DNA of 64,000 bases from Yersinia proxima (GTDB lineage: Bacteria > Pseudomonadota > Gammaproteobacteria > Enterobacterales > Enterobacteriaceae), in NCBI RefSeq assembly GCF_902170785.1, contig NZ_CABHYG010000009.1:62001-126000 (forward strand), in the 5' to 3' direction. The position numbers and the translations under genes are program-made. The number at the start of each line of letters is the position of its first letter. Positions within the stretch are counted from its first letter, which is position 1. Shown one piece after another: positions 9,550 to 18,706 of the stretch. The notes below the pieces were generated by a model. It saw only the letters and a list, made by a program, of their open reading frames with translations, was not told the DNA's origin and ran no database searches.

Positions 9550-9583
9550 AACAGACGGTACACGATAGGAAATACCGTCTGTT
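9550..9583 (+). terminator. terminator after the response regulator gene
   Basis: Perfect 11-bp inverted repeat AACAGACGGTA (9550-9560) / TACCGTCTGTT (9573-9583) with a 12-base loop, 31 bases after the stop codon. The following bases ATATTAT give only a weak U-tract. Confidence 0.7.
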
Positions 9584-9672
9584 ATATTATGACTGCAACA
9601 TTTATTTACATTACCCAATCTAACGACAGCGCAGCATCGGTATCTGAATGGTATTTATTAACCGCTCACTTT

Positions 9673-9716
9673 ATTGTAGGTTATTTAATCAAAAAATAAA
9701 TACTATTACCTACAAT
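9673..9716. promoter_or_regulatory. inverted repeat, possible regulator site or second hairpin
   Basis: Nine-base perfect arms ATTGTAGGT / ACCTACAAT separated by 26 bases of nearly pure A/T. The long spacer argues against a simple terminator. It lies between the response regulator gene and ansP, so it is a candidate binding site, unproven. Confidence 0.35.
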
Positions 9717-10227
9717 GAGTTTTATTCTAAATAAAAATAAACCCTGATTTTATAAAATTACATCAACACTGTATTATCTACTCATTCAATTAAAACAACA
9801 TACAATTACAGATTAAGTCATTATATTAGATGACATATAAAAATTTAAACATTATCAACGCGGATAGTTATTTTTTGTGTTTGAAACAAAAAACAATATT
9901 CCAGCAATAACAACCAGTTACATCAACAATTACAATTTAACAAATAACCAAAATAAATACATAAACACAGAAGCATCTATCGTGATTATAAATTAATCTC
10001 CTTATCTAATTACTGATTCCTGTAATACAGCAAAAAAAAATAATTTATAAGTGAATATTTTTTTGCCTCATAACGACATAAACGATAGCATGCCCTCCCA
10101 TAATTCAATAGTCGTGCTAAACACCATAACAAGTGAAGGCGCTAAGACGCTATTTATGCATTAACCTTTAGCAATCAGTTGCAGTAATACATTCACAATG
10201 ATTGCACAACAGACGGGAAAATAGGGA

Positions 10228-11751
10228 ATGTCAATAATATCAGGAAAGCACTCAACGGAAGCTCCTCCTCACGCGGCGAGAAAGCGTTGGTTGGATTCTC
10301 ATGATACTGGCTATCACAAAAGTATGGGCCGACGTCATATACAGATGATAGCGATCGGCGGTTCTATTGGTACTGGCTTGTTTTTGGGTACAGGTGCCCG
10401 GTTACAAATGGCAGGCCCAGCATTAGCTTTGGTCTATTTAGTTTGCGGGATTTTCTCGTTTTTCATCCTCAGAGCCCTAGGTGAACTGATTTTACATCGC
10501 CCTTCCAGTGGTAGCTTTGTTTCATATGCTCGTGAGTTTCTCGGCGAAAAAGCATCTTATGTGGCCGGCTGGATGTATTTCCTCAATTGGGCAATGACCG
10601 GCATTGTCGATATCACTGCTGTTGCCCTCTATATGCATTACTGGGGTACTTTCTCAGATGTTCCTCAGTGGTTGTTTGCTTTAGGTGCGCTATCAATTGT
10701 CGCCACCATGAATATGATTGGAGTGAAATGGTTTGCAGAAATGGAGTTCTGGTTTGCATTGATCAAAGTTGCTGCTATTTCGCTGTTTTTAGTCGTTGGC
10801 GTGATCTTCCTCGGTACGGGGCAAAGCGTTGCTGGCCATCCATCTGGCATACATTTGATAACGGATAATGGCGGATTCTTTCCGCATGGTTTGCTTCCTG
10901 CATTGGTATTAGTTCAGGGGGTCATATTTGCTTTTGCAGGTATTGAGCTAATTGGCACCGCTGCCGGAGAATGTAAAGACCCGGAAAAAATGCTTCCTAA
11001 GGCTATTAATAGCGTGATTATACGTATTGGACTGTTTTATGTCGGCTCTGTGGTTCTGCTGGTATGTTTGCTACCCTGGAATGCCTATCAAGCAGGCCAA
11101 AGTCCTTTCGTAACATTCTTCAGTAACTTAGGTGTCCCTTACATCGGGACTGTCATGAACATTGTGGTTTTATCTGCTGCACTTTCTAGCCTAAACTCAG
11201 GTCTATATTCTACCGGACGTATATTACGTTCGTTATCAATGGGCGGCTCTGCTCCGAAATTTATGTCGAAAATGAGTCCTCAATCTGTTCCCTATACAGG
11301 GATACTGGTGACAGTTTGCGTCTATATCTTGGGTGTAGTATTAAATTATCTTGTACCATCACAAGTATTTGAAATTGTATTAAATATTGCATCATTAGGA
11401 ATTATTAGTTCATGGGCTTTCATCATTGTTTGTCAGATGAAGTTGCGTCAGGCAATAAAGAGAGGGACAGCGAAACCTGTCTCTTTCAAAATGCCCGGAG
11501 CCCCGATAACATCCTGGCTGACACTGTTCTTCCTGGCGGGTGTATTAGTGATGATGGCGTTCGACTATCCAAACGGTACTTGGACCATTGCAACGTTACC
11601 TGTGATCGCCATATTGCTGGTTATTGGTTGGTTTTGTTTGCGTAAACGCGCCCATGAGGTCGCCGTAGACCCAATGAGTACTTCAACCAAAGAAAATGAA
11701 GTGCAAATAACACAACCAGCTGAGTTATATGAACAAAAATCAGTAGGCTAA
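10228..11751 (+). CDS. ansP: L-asparagine permease
   Basis: Inner-membrane amino-acid/proton symporter of the APC (amino acid transporter) family, 507 residues with about 12 membrane segments. The family signature is at the first segment (GGSIGTGLFLGTGARL). The N-terminal extension with KRWLDSHDTGYHKSMGRRH and the loop after segment 5 resemble enterobacterial AnsP more closely than the other members such as GabP or AroP. Uptake of asparagine fits the glutaminase and amino-acid theme of the neighbourhood. The gene stands alone behind a 700-base regulatory region and ends at a bidirectional terminator. The AGGGA next to the ATG is too close for an ideal ribosome site. Confidence 0.85.
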   Translation: MSIISGKHSTEAPPHAARKRWLDSHDTGYHKSMGRRHIQMIAIGGSIGTGLFLGTGARLQMAGPALALVYLVCGIFSFFILRALGELILHRPSSGSFVSYAREFLGEKASYVAGWMYFLNWAMTGIVDITAVALYMHYWGTFSDVPQWLFALGALSIVATMNMIGVKWFAEMEFWFALIKVAAISLFLVVGVIFLGTGQSVAGHPSGIHLITDNGGFFPHGLLPALVLVQGVIFAFAGIELIGTAAGECKDPEKMLPKAINSVIIRIGLFYVGSVVLLVCLLPWNAYQAGQSPFVTFFSNLGVPYIGTVMNIVVLSAALSSLNSGLYSTGRILRSLSMGGSAPKFMSKMSPQSVPYTGILVTVCVYILGVVLNYLVPSQVFEIVLNIASLGIISSWAFIIVCQMKLRQAIKRGTAKPVSFKMPGAPITSWLTLFFLAGVLVMMAFDYPNGTWTIATLPVIAILLVIGWFCLRKRAHEVAVDPMSTSTKENEVQITQPAELYEQKSVG

Positions 11752-11764
11752 ATAAAATATGCAG

Positions 11765-11792
11765 TCCGTAGGTTGGTAAATAAACCTACGGA
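11765..11792. terminator. bidirectional terminator between ansP and the yeaO-like gene
   Basis: Perfect 10-bp stem TCCGTAGGTT (11765-11774) / AACCTACGGA (11783-11792) with an 8-base loop, followed by TTTAGTTT. The 3' arm includes the stop codon (11786-11788) of the convergent gene. Confidence 0.8.
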
Positions 11793-12145
11793 TTTAGTTT
11801 ACCGAGCAGAAAATCACGCAAAACTACTGCCTGATTATTTTTCGCATCACGGCTGCCATATAACAACGTGATCGGCTGGTGTTTCAAAACAGCCAGCAAA
11901 GGTTCCCAGGCAGTAGAGTTATTGAGCTGGGCCTGATAGCGTATGACAAATTCCGGCCAATCCAAATGTTGGTGAAACCATTGCCGCAAAGCGTTATCTG
12001 GTGCAACCTCTTTTAACCATACGACCCCCTCCAGGCGTGCTTTACTGATGCCACGCGGCCATAAACGGTCAACCAAGAAAGTATGGGCCTGATAAGGTGG
12101 TTCAACATCATAGACCCGCTGTAATGTAATCTTATTTATACTCAC
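11786..12145 (-). CDS. DUF488 family protein, YeaO-like
   Basis: Small cytoplasmic protein of 119 residues in the DUF488/YeaO family, whose function is not established. The family motif is visible as FLVDRLWPRGISK near residues 23-35, and the C-terminal LLYGSRDAKNNQAVVL matches the usual TLLYAARD-type strand. The start is GTG (12143-12145), supported by an excellent AAGGAG six bases upstream. Its stop codon lies in the terminator shared with ansP. It is probably a one-gene unit; the VOC gene upstream lies about 100 bases away on the same strand. Confidence 0.8.
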   Translation of the reverse strand: MSINKITLQRVYDVEPPYQAHTFLVDRLWPRGISKARLEGVVWLKEVAPDNALRQWFHQHLDWPEFVIRYQAQLNNSTAWEPLLAVLKHQPITLLYGSRDAKNNQAVVLRDFLLGKLNP

Positions 12146-12244
12146 AGCAATCTCCTTTCGCTCTTTTCAGCACTCCAATTAAATCAGTGACTGGTTTACA
12201 ACCCATCTAATGTCGGCTTTATTTTCTAATCGGCAGTGAGAATT

Positions 12245-12637
12245 CTATTTTTGGTAGAGATCCCAGCGGTTACCATAAATATCTTCAAACACCACGACCA
12301 TACCATAGGCTTCTTCACGCGGTTCCTCACAAAACGTCACCCCTTTAGACTTCATTAATTGATAATCACGCCAGAAGTCTTCGGTCTCAAGAAAAAGGAA
12401 TACCCGTCCGCCACATTGATTACCAATAAAAGCCGCTTGATTATCATTAGAGGCACGAGCCAGCAATAAGCGACACTCGCTATCTTCTGTTGGTGAAACC
12501 GATACCCAGCGTTTCCCTGGCTGCGGCTCATCTTCCCTCAAAAAGAAACCCAATTTTTCAGTGTAATACTCAATCGCTTTATCGTAATCGTCAACCACAA
12601 TGGCGATGTAGCCTATCCCTCTTCTTTTACTCGTCAT
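12245..12637 (-). CDS. VOC (glyoxalase/bleomycin-resistance fold) family protein
   Basis: Cytoplasmic protein of 130 residues with the vicinal oxygen chelate fold. Two beta-alpha-beta modules are visible: IAIVVDDYDKAIEYYTEKLGF at the N-terminus and VFLFLETEDFWRDYQLMKSKG in the second half. It ends with the common VVVFEDIYGNRWDL strand, whose Glu/Asp could be metal ligands. A strong GGAGGAG lies just upstream of the ATG. The family includes glyoxalases, dioxygenases and antibiotic-binding proteins; nothing in the sequence decides between them. Confidence 0.8.
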   Translation of the reverse strand: MTSKRRGIGYIAIVVDDYDKAIEYYTEKLGFFLREDEPQPGKRWVSVSPTEDSECRLLLARASNDNQAAFIGNQCGGRVFLFLETEDFWRDYQLMKSKGVTFCEEPREEAYGMVVVFEDIYGNRWDLYQK

Positions 12638-12815
12638 ATATTATTCTCCTCCAACACAGTTATCTTAACTCTAATGCTACAAATATCTCTCGACAAGCAT
12701 AAGAGGTCTGTCACTCATTCTAAACACTGTAACATCCGGCAAAGGCCATGATAATTATTTATTCATAAATACGAACATGTTATATTTCTTCCAATTGAAT
12801 TATTGGTGAAAAAAA

Positions 12816-13841
12816 ATGACCACAGTGCTGATTAATACAACCAGACAGATGAAAAAGAAAAATATCATGCTGGTGACTAGCACATTAAAATCATTAGTAT
12901 CCGCAACCAAAGGCGATATATCCACGCAAACAGGGTTAAGTCTGGCAACCTGCGGTACTATCCTGAATGAGTTATGTGCTGAAGGAGAGGTCATTGAAGT
13001 GTCTCTCGATGAATCACGCGGAGGCCGACCAGCAAAACGTTATATATATAACGCCGATTACTTTAGTATATTAAGTGTTTATGCTGAAGGCACCAATGAC
13101 AGTGGCATCATTTCGTCTTATCTCACCTCTGCCGATGGCAAAAAAATTCAAGAATATAATGAAGTCTATAATAATCTGACTGTAGATATGTTAATTAATC
13201 ATATTCAAGAAATTATAGAAAAACATCCTAATATCAAGGCATTAGGCCTTGGTCTCCCTGGCGTCGTAGTCGATGGGAAAGTCCTGACTTGTGATATTAC
13301 TCACTTAGAAGGACTGGATATTGCTGAGCGGTTAAATAGTCGATTTGATATTTTCGTCCAAGTGGGCAATGATATGAATTACACAGCATTTGGCTTCTAT
13401 CGAAATGATTGTCGCAATATAAATGACCCTATCGCTTACATTTTCATGCCTCCACGACATTGCGCAGGTTGTGGCATCGTTATTTCTGGAAAGATGCTAC
13501 GTGGGGCAAGTCAATTTGCGGGTGAGGTATCAAAACTACCCTACTATGATAATTTAACCACCGCGGAGAATACTAATCCTCATCATATCCCCGAGTTTGA
13601 AAAGCTCCTCCATATCACTTCATCTTTAATTGTTATTATTAATCCAGTCACAGTAGCAATATCAGGGAATAACATCAATCAGGCATGTATTGATGCGCTA
13701 ACGATTGAGTTATTAAAGAAATTTGACAGCAAGCATATTCCACATTTTGTTTATCGCGATTCTATAAAATCTGATTACCATAAAGGCATATCAGAATATA
13801 CCCTTGATGCCTACAATAATTTTAGGGTCTTTGACTGCTAA
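12816..13841 (+). CDS. ROK-family transcriptional regulator, shortened
   Basis: NagC/Mlc-type regulator of 341 residues. An N-terminal winged helix (GDISTQTGLSLATCGTILNEL, residues about 31-51) is followed by the typical DESRGGRPAKRY linker and a sugar-kinase-like ROK domain with GLGLPGVVVDG and VGNDMNYTAFG. Canonical ROK repressors are about 400 residues and carry a Cys-rich zinc loop after the GEVGHM-type strand. Here the sequence runs from GASQFAGEVSKLPYYDN into a short C-terminal part without that loop, so about 60 residues are missing. Translation may start at the ATG at 12849 (MKKKN). The ybjJ-ybjI pair downstream in the same orientation is its probable target, by position only. Confidence 0.75.
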   Translation: MTTVLINTTRQMKKKNIMLVTSTLKSLVSATKGDISTQTGLSLATCGTILNELCAEGEVIEVSLDESRGGRPAKRYIYNADYFSILSVYAEGTNDSGIISSYLTSADGKKIQEYNEVYNNLTVDMLINHIQEIIEKHPNIKALGLGLPGVVVDGKVLTCDITHLEGLDIAERLNSRFDIFVQVGNDMNYTAFGFYRNDCRNINDPIAYIFMPPRHCAGCGIVISGKMLRGASQFAGEVSKLPYYDNLTTAENTNPHHIPEFEKLLHITSSLIVIINPVTVAISGNNINQACIDALTIELLKKFDSKHIPHFVYRDSIKSDYHKGISEYTLDAYNNFRVFDC

Positions 13842-14079
13842 TCCTGACCGACTCCAATGATGTTGAAAGCCCTGCTATAACACTAAAAATCTCATATCTG
13901 TGACCACCGTTATATCCCTCATTAATCGCCTCGAACAAACACGCACCACGGCAGAATGTTCTTGACACCTCAGGTGCTATCACTATATTTTATGACTTAA
14001 TATAAGTCTTTTATTAAGTGTTTTTATCTTGATTCCGCAGCTGGTTTCAACACGAATAACCACCTAAAGGCCACACTGA

Positions 14080-15249
14080 ATGTCTAGCTATACTCTCGAT
14101 TCCCCCCTGGATACTTATGCTAAACGAGCATCTACGCGTGCCATTTTCTTTGTTGCCGGGTTTGCTATGGGACTTTGGGCGTCGCTGGTGCCTTATGCAC
14201 AAAGTCGACTGCATTTCGATGCGGGGGCATTAGGGTTATTATTACTTTGTTTAGGGACTGGTTCACTATTAGCCATGCTTTTCTCAGGAAAACTCATCGG
14301 CCAATTTGGGTGCAGAAATATCATGTTATTGGGTATCTCACTCACCTGCATATTTCTACCAACGCTGGCAATCATTGATCATTTTCTTTTTATGGCGTTA
14401 TGCCTATTCTTTTTTGGCGCAGGTATTGGCCTGACAGATGTTGCAATTAATGTTCAAGGTTCATTAGTGGAGCAGTCATCTAATAAGCCCCTGATGTCTG
14501 GCTTCCACTGCCTCTTCAGTGTTGGTTCAATTGCCGGTGCTGGTGGCGGTGCGATATTATTTACGCTTGGTTTGATGCCTCTCTCTGTGACATTCATTGC
14601 CATTACAGTAATCGCCATTATTACCGCTACAGTTTTCAATGAATTAATCCCCTTTGGTGATCATAAAGAACCTACTGAGCAAGCAATAACAAAACCAAAG
14701 CCCAATTTCCGACTCGTGTTAATGGCATTAATGTGCATGATTTGTTTTATGGCGGAAGGTGCAGTATTAGATTGGAGCGGTGTTTTTCTCACTAATGATC
14801 GGGGCCTTGATATAACACATGCAGGCTGGGGATTCGCAATTTTTGGTGGAACGATGTCAATCATGCGTTTCACTGGCGATAAAGTTGTCAGCCTTTTGGG
14901 GCGTAAACGCGTGCTGATTTTCAGCAGTATCATCGCCATGATCGGTTATGCAATTGCGGTCATTATACCTGACTGGAAATTTACACTGTTTGGTTTTGCG
15001 CTGGTAGGAATTGGCGCTGCCAATATTGTTCCCGTGCTTATCACACTGGCTGGTCAAGAGAAAGTTATGCCGGTAAATATGTCTGTTGCTATGGTTGCCA
15101 CATTGGGTTATTTCGGTGTTCTCGGTGGACCAGCACTGATTGGTTTTATTGCTCATTTAACAGATCTTTATACTGCATTCTCGGTTGTTGCACTGACTTT
15201 CCTGATCATTACACTCGGCTCATTTAAACTAAAATATACCAGCAACTAA
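14080..15249 (+). CDS. ybjJ: MFS transporter, YbjJ-like
   Basis: Inner-membrane transporter of 389 residues with about 12 membrane segments, similar in layout to E. coli YbjJ. The N-terminus RASTRAIFFVAGFAMGLWASLVPYA and the loop GKLIGQFGCRNIMLLG after segment 2 are typical of the group; ADVAIN-like LTDVAINVQG follows segment 4. Adjacency to ybjI, also seen in E. coli, supports the naming. The substrate is unknown. A clear intrinsic terminator follows, yet ybjI has its own start 180 bases on, so the two may be separate units. Confidence 0.75.
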   Translation: MSSYTLDSPLDTYAKRASTRAIFFVAGFAMGLWASLVPYAQSRLHFDAGALGLLLLCLGTGSLLAMLFSGKLIGQFGCRNIMLLGISLTCIFLPTLAIIDHFLFMALCLFFFGAGIGLTDVAINVQGSLVEQSSNKPLMSGFHCLFSVGSIAGAGGGAILFTLGLMPLSVTFIAITVIAIITATVFNELIPFGDHKEPTEQAITKPKPNFRLVLMALMCMICFMAEGAVLDWSGVFLTNDRGLDITHAGWGFAIFGGTMSIMRFTGDKVVSLLGRKRVLIFSSIIAMIGYAIAVIIPDWKFTLFGFALVGIGAANIVPVLITLAGQEKVMPVNMSVAMVATLGYFGVLGGPALIGFIAHLTDLYTAFSVVALTFLIITLGSFKLKYTSN

Positions 15250-15335
15250 CCTTTGTCCTGAAAAAACATAAAGAGTACCTATTTGTTAAAAAAATCTCTA
15301 ACGAGAAAAGTGTGACTGAGTATGGTAATTTTACC

Positions 15336-15364
15336 AGCTAGCAGATTGTTGCTAGCTTTTTTTT
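15336..15364 (+). terminator. intrinsic terminator after ybjJ
   Basis: Perfect 8-bp stem AGCTAGCA (15336-15343) / TGCTAGCT (15350-15357), 6-base loop, followed directly by a run of eight T (15357-15364). Confidence 0.9.
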
Positions 15365-15430
15365 AGAGAAATAACGCTAAGATATTCTCTATCAAACGAC
15401 TATCTTCAATATGTTAAAGAGGGAAACAAA

Positions 15431-16243
15431 ATGAGTATTAAAATCGTTGCCGTTGATATGGATGGAACCTTTCTTAACGACCAAATGAACTTTGATAGGA
15501 AACGATTTAGCGAACAATATGCGCAATTAAAAGATAATGGGATAAAGTTCGTCGTTGCCAGTGGCAACCAATATTATCAGCTAATTTCATTCTTTCCAGA
15601 CATTGCCCATGAAATTGCATTTGTTGCTGAAAATGGTGCCTATGTTAGCAATAAGAATGCGGAGATTTTTTGTGGAGAAATATCCAATGATGATTGTGAT
15701 AAAGTTCTAAAAACACTATTACCGATACCCTACCTTGATATTATTGTTTGCGGAAAGAATGGAGCATATATGCTCCATTCATCAGATAACGCGTTCTTTA
15801 CCACCATGAGTAAATATTATCACCGTCTCAAAATAATCGATAATTTTAATCAAGTGGATGAGCCTGCTTTCAAGTTCGCCATCAGTTTGCCCGATGAAAA
15901 ATTGGCGGACTTTATGACGTTCATCGAAACTGAATTAGGCGATATCGTAGCACCTGTGTCCAGTGGACATGGTTCCGTTGACCTGATCATTCCCGGTGTA
16001 CATAAAGCCAATGGTATTAAATTACTCCAAAATATATGGGGTGTGAAAGACAAAGAAGTTGTGACTTTTGGTGATGGTGGCAATGATGTCGAGATGTTGC
16101 AATATGCCGGTTTTGGATTTGCTATGGCGAATGCGCCAGAACGTATTAAAAAAATAGCGAAATATCAGGCCGATTCGAATAATGACTCAGGTGTATTAAA
16201 TATCATTGATAAAATTTTAAGAAAAGAGCCTCCATTTGCATAA
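15431..16243 (+). CDS. ybjI: HAD-family (Cof type) phosphatase, YbjI-like
   Basis: Cytoplasmic haloacid-dehalogenase-type phosphatase, 270 residues. Motif I is DMDGTFLND (D9 nucleophile, D11 acid); motif II is VVASGNQYYQL; motif III/IV is VVTFGDGGNDVEML. The segments ISFFPDIAHEIAFVAENGAY and LIIPGVHKANGIKLLQ agree closely with what I recall of E. coli YbjI, and somewhat less with YbiV. Those enzymes dephosphorylate sugar phosphates and FMN in vitro. A good GAGGG lies 7 bases before the ATG. Confidence 0.85.
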   Translation: MSIKIVAVDMDGTFLNDQMNFDRKRFSEQYAQLKDNGIKFVVASGNQYYQLISFFPDIAHEIAFVAENGAYVSNKNAEIFCGEISNDDCDKVLKTLLPIPYLDIIVCGKNGAYMLHSSDNAFFTTMSKYYHRLKIIDNFNQVDEPAFKFAISLPDEKLADFMTFIETELGDIVAPVSSGHGSVDLIIPGVHKANGIKLLQNIWGVKDKEVVTFGDGGNDVEMLQYAGFGFAMANAPERIKKIAKYQADSNNDSGVLNIIDKILRKEPPFA

Positions 16244-16310
16244 TTATAATCATCCGCATAAAATTTAGCAGTTATTCCCTTTCCATCGTGAGTAATTATA
16301 AAGACAACAT

Positions 16311-16331
16311 GGGGGCAACATGATTGCCCCC
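16311..16331. terminator. bidirectional terminator between ybjI and tcyN
   Basis: Perfect 8-bp stem GGGGGCAA (16311-16318) / TTGCCCCC (16324-16331) with a 5-base loop, between convergent genes. Confidence 0.7.
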
Positions 16332-16367
16332 CACAATGATTTTACATAGCTCACTGGAACAGCTTGA

Positions 16368-17123
16368 TCAGTGATTATTTAAAAACTTATCCAGAAATTG
16401 GCGAGTTCTTTCATGCTGCGGATCAGCAAACAATTCTTTCGCCGGGCCTTGTTCCACTATCCTTCCGTGATCCATAAAAATAGCCCGATCAGCCACATCA
16501 CGGGCAAAACTCATTTCATGAGTGACGATAACCATCGTCCGTTTTTCTTCGGCCAGTGCGCGAATGGTATTTAACACCTCACCCACCAGTTCTGGGTCTA
16601 ATGCGGATGTCGGCTCATCAAATAGAATGACCTGAGGCTGCATAGCGAGTGCCCGAGCAATAGCCACTCGCTGTTGTTGTCCACCGGATAAACGACGAGG
16701 ATAAGCATCTTCCTTGCCACTTAATCCAACTTTCGCCAACAGCTCACGCGCACGTTTTACCGCCTCTGACCGTTTTTCACCCTTAACAATCACCGGCCCT
16801 TCAATGATATTTTCCAACACCGAGCGATGGGGAAATAAATTGAAGCTCTGGAACACGAAACCGACTTTTTGCCGTAATGCACGAACTTGTCGTTGCTGCT
16901 TATTTATAGGGATGCTGCCATCAATCTCTATATCACCAACCCGAATAATCCCAGAGTCAGGTGTCTCAAGCAGATTGATACTACGTAACAACGTTGTTTT
17001 GCCTGAACCACTTGGTCCAATTATCGCCACCACTTCGCCGCTGTTCACTTCAAGTGAGATACCGTGCAGTACCTGTTGACCTTTAAACTGTTTGGTCAAC
17101 TCTTTAATGTCGATGGTACTCAT
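16368..17123 (-). CDS. tcyN: L-cystine ABC importer, ATP-binding subunit
   Basis: ATPase of a polar amino-acid ABC importer, 251 residues (the E. coli equivalent is YecC). It has Walker A GPSGSGKTTLL (about residues 36-46), signature LSGGQQQRVAIARAL, Walker B VILFDEPTSALDPE and the switch histidine in VIVTHEMSF. It is the last gene of dcyD-tcyJ-tcyL-tcyN and starts 2 bases after the tcyL stop. A bidirectional hairpin follows it. Together with TcyL and TcyJ it imports L-cystine and related sulfur amino acids. Confidence 0.9.
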   Translation of the reverse strand: MSTIDIKELTKQFKGQQVLHGISLEVNSGEVVAIIGPSGSGKTTLLRSINLLETPDSGIIRVGDIEIDGSIPINKQQRQVRALRQKVGFVFQSFNLFPHRSVLENIIEGPVIVKGEKRSEAVKRARELLAKVGLSGKEDAYPRRLSGGQQQRVAIARALAMQPQVILFDEPTSALDPELVGEVLNTIRALAEEKRTMVIVTHEMSFARDVADRAIFMDHGRIVEQGPAKELFADPQHERTRQFLDKFLNNH

Positions 17124-17125
17124 GG

Positions 17126-17788
17126 TTACTCCTGATCCTGACGATTAACATGGGCTTCCAGACGATTTTGCAATGCTGATAACAGGGTCGCCATGATCCA
17201 ATAAATCAGTGAGGCCGCCAGATACATAGTGAAAACTTCCAAAGTGCGAGAAGTCACCAATTGCGCCTGGCGGAAAAGTTCGGGAACCTGGATGGTCGCG
17301 GCCAACGAGGTATCTTTGACCAAACCGATAAAACTATTGCCCAACGGAGGAAGTGCAGTACGACCTGCTTGCGGCAATATCACTCGGTAGAGAGTTTGCC
17401 AACGCGTCATGCCGATACTGGCGGCGGCTTCCCACTGCCCTTTCTCAATGGATGAAATCGCAGCACGCAATGTTTCTGAGGTATAAGCGGCCGTATTCAG
17501 TGATAAGCCAATTAGCGCTGCTGGCATAGGATCCAGCTCAATCCCAAATTGCGGCAAACCGTAATAAATCATAAACAGTTGAGCAATTAGTGGAGTACCC
17601 CGAAAAATAGAAACGTAAAAACGAGAGAGGAGTGAAAGAGGCAAGAATCGGGATAACCGCATCATGGCTAACATAAAACCTAATGCCAGACCAAAAAACA
17701 TCCCCCCCAGACTAAGCTGGAGGGTAAACCAGGCACCTTTCAATAAAAATGGTGCTGAATCCAGCACCAGTTGAATACTTTCTTGCAT
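17126..17788 (-). CDS. tcyL: L-cystine ABC importer, permease subunit
   Basis: Inner-membrane permease, 220 residues, of the His/Glu/Gln/Arg opine family (E. coli YecS). About five membrane segments are visible, and the cytoplasmic EAA loop reads EAAASIGMTRWQTLYRVILPQA, which contacts the ATPase TcyN. The ATG overlaps the tcyJ stop codon (TAATG), indicating translational coupling with the binding-protein gene upstream. Confidence 0.9.
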   Translation of the reverse strand: MQESIQLVLDSAPFLLKGAWFTLQLSLGGMFFGLALGFMLAMMRLSRFLPLSLLSRFYVSIFRGTPLIAQLFMIYYGLPQFGIELDPMPAALIGLSLNTAAYTSETLRAAISSIEKGQWEAAASIGMTRWQTLYRVILPQAGRTALPPLGNSFIGLVKDTSLAATIQVPELFRQAQLVTSRTLEVFTMYLAASLIYWIMATLLSALQNRLEAHVNRQDQE

Positions 17789-18588
17789 TATTTAGTTACG
17801 TCCGCACCAAAATATTTTTCTGAAATTTTGGCCAAGGTGCCATCTTTTTGCATTTCAGCAATAGCTTGATTGATAGCAGCCAACAGCTCCGGATTATTTT
17901 TACGCAATGCCACACCTGACTCCTGACGGGCAAATGCCGGGCCAGCAGCGGCCAGGGTATTGTTGGTTTTCTTCACCAAATCCAGAGCCGCTAAGCGGTC
18001 AACCAGAATGGCATCTGTACGACCAACACGAAGATCTTGATACTTAGTTGGGTCATCATCATAGGTGCGAATATCAACATCTTTCAGGTTTTCGCGTAAC
18101 CATTGTTCATAGTTACTGCCCAAACCCACCCCCACTTTCTTACCTACCAAATCTTCAGGTTTGGTGAACTTACTTTCATTGCCTTTCTTGGTCAGAACCT
18201 GAATGCCCGATACTGTATAAGGTGTTGAGAAATCATATTTTTTCTTACGTTCATCTGAAATCGTAACCTGGTTAATCGCCACATCAATACGCTTAGATTC
18301 CAGTGAGGCCAGCATACCATCCCACTTCGTTGGCGTGATTTTTGCCTTAACGCCCATATGCTCCGCCAATGCATTGGCGAAATCCACTTCGAAGCCGGTG
18401 AGCTTGCCATCTTCACCCTGGAAACTGAACGGTGGATAAGTTCCTTCCAACCCGACAATCAGGGTTCCTCGTTCTTTAACCTGATCTAACAGATCACCCG
18501 CAGCATAAGACTTCACATTCAGGCCAGTTGCCAGTGCAACCGCCATCATGCCCAGAACAACCCGACGACGTACAATTGAAAAGCCCAT
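17788..18588 (-). CDS. tcyJ: L-cystine-binding periplasmic protein
   Basis: Periplasmic solute-binding protein, 266 residues, formerly called FliY because it lies near fliA in enterobacteria. The signal peptide is MGFSIVRRRVVLGMMAVALA, cleaved after SYA. The family pattern LIVGLEGTYPPFSFQGEDGK and GFEVDFANALAEHMGV follows, and the C-terminal GTLAKISEKYFGADVTK is typical. It captures cystine and delivers it to TcyL/TcyN. It is preceded by dcyD on the same strand. In E. coli the order is fliZ-tcyJ-dcyD-tcyL-tcyN; here dcyD comes first. Confidence 0.9.
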   Translation of the reverse strand: MGFSIVRRRVVLGMMAVALATGLNVKSYAAGDLLDQVKERGTLIVGLEGTYPPFSFQGEDGKLTGFEVDFANALAEHMGVKAKITPTKWDGMLASLESKRIDVAINQVTISDERKKKYDFSTPYTVSGIQVLTKKGNESKFTKPEDLVGKKVGVGLGSNYEQWLRENLKDVDIRTYDDDPTKYQDLRVGRTDAILVDRLAALDLVKKTNNTLAAAGPAFARQESGVALRKNNPELLAAINQAIAEMQKDGTLAKISEKYFGADVTK

Positions 18589-18706
18589 AAATACCCCAGC
18601 TGTGATGTTTATTTTTGATATTCAACACTTTATCAGTGTTGTTAATAGAATAAAGAAATATAAACTAATAACGATAGCTATAAATGGAATAAGCAATAAC
18701 CAAAGA

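Larger units (their letters stand above)
9519..10227. other. 709-bp AT-rich intergenic region upstream of ansP
   Basis: No ORF of note. It holds the terminator at 9550-9583 and a second perfect inverted repeat, ATTGTAGGT (9673-9681) / ACCTACAAT (9708-9716), with a 26-base AT-rich spacer. The ansP promoter must lie further right. Most of 9730-10090 is very AT-rich, which would suit H-NS binding and regulated expression; that is inference. Confidence 0.5.
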
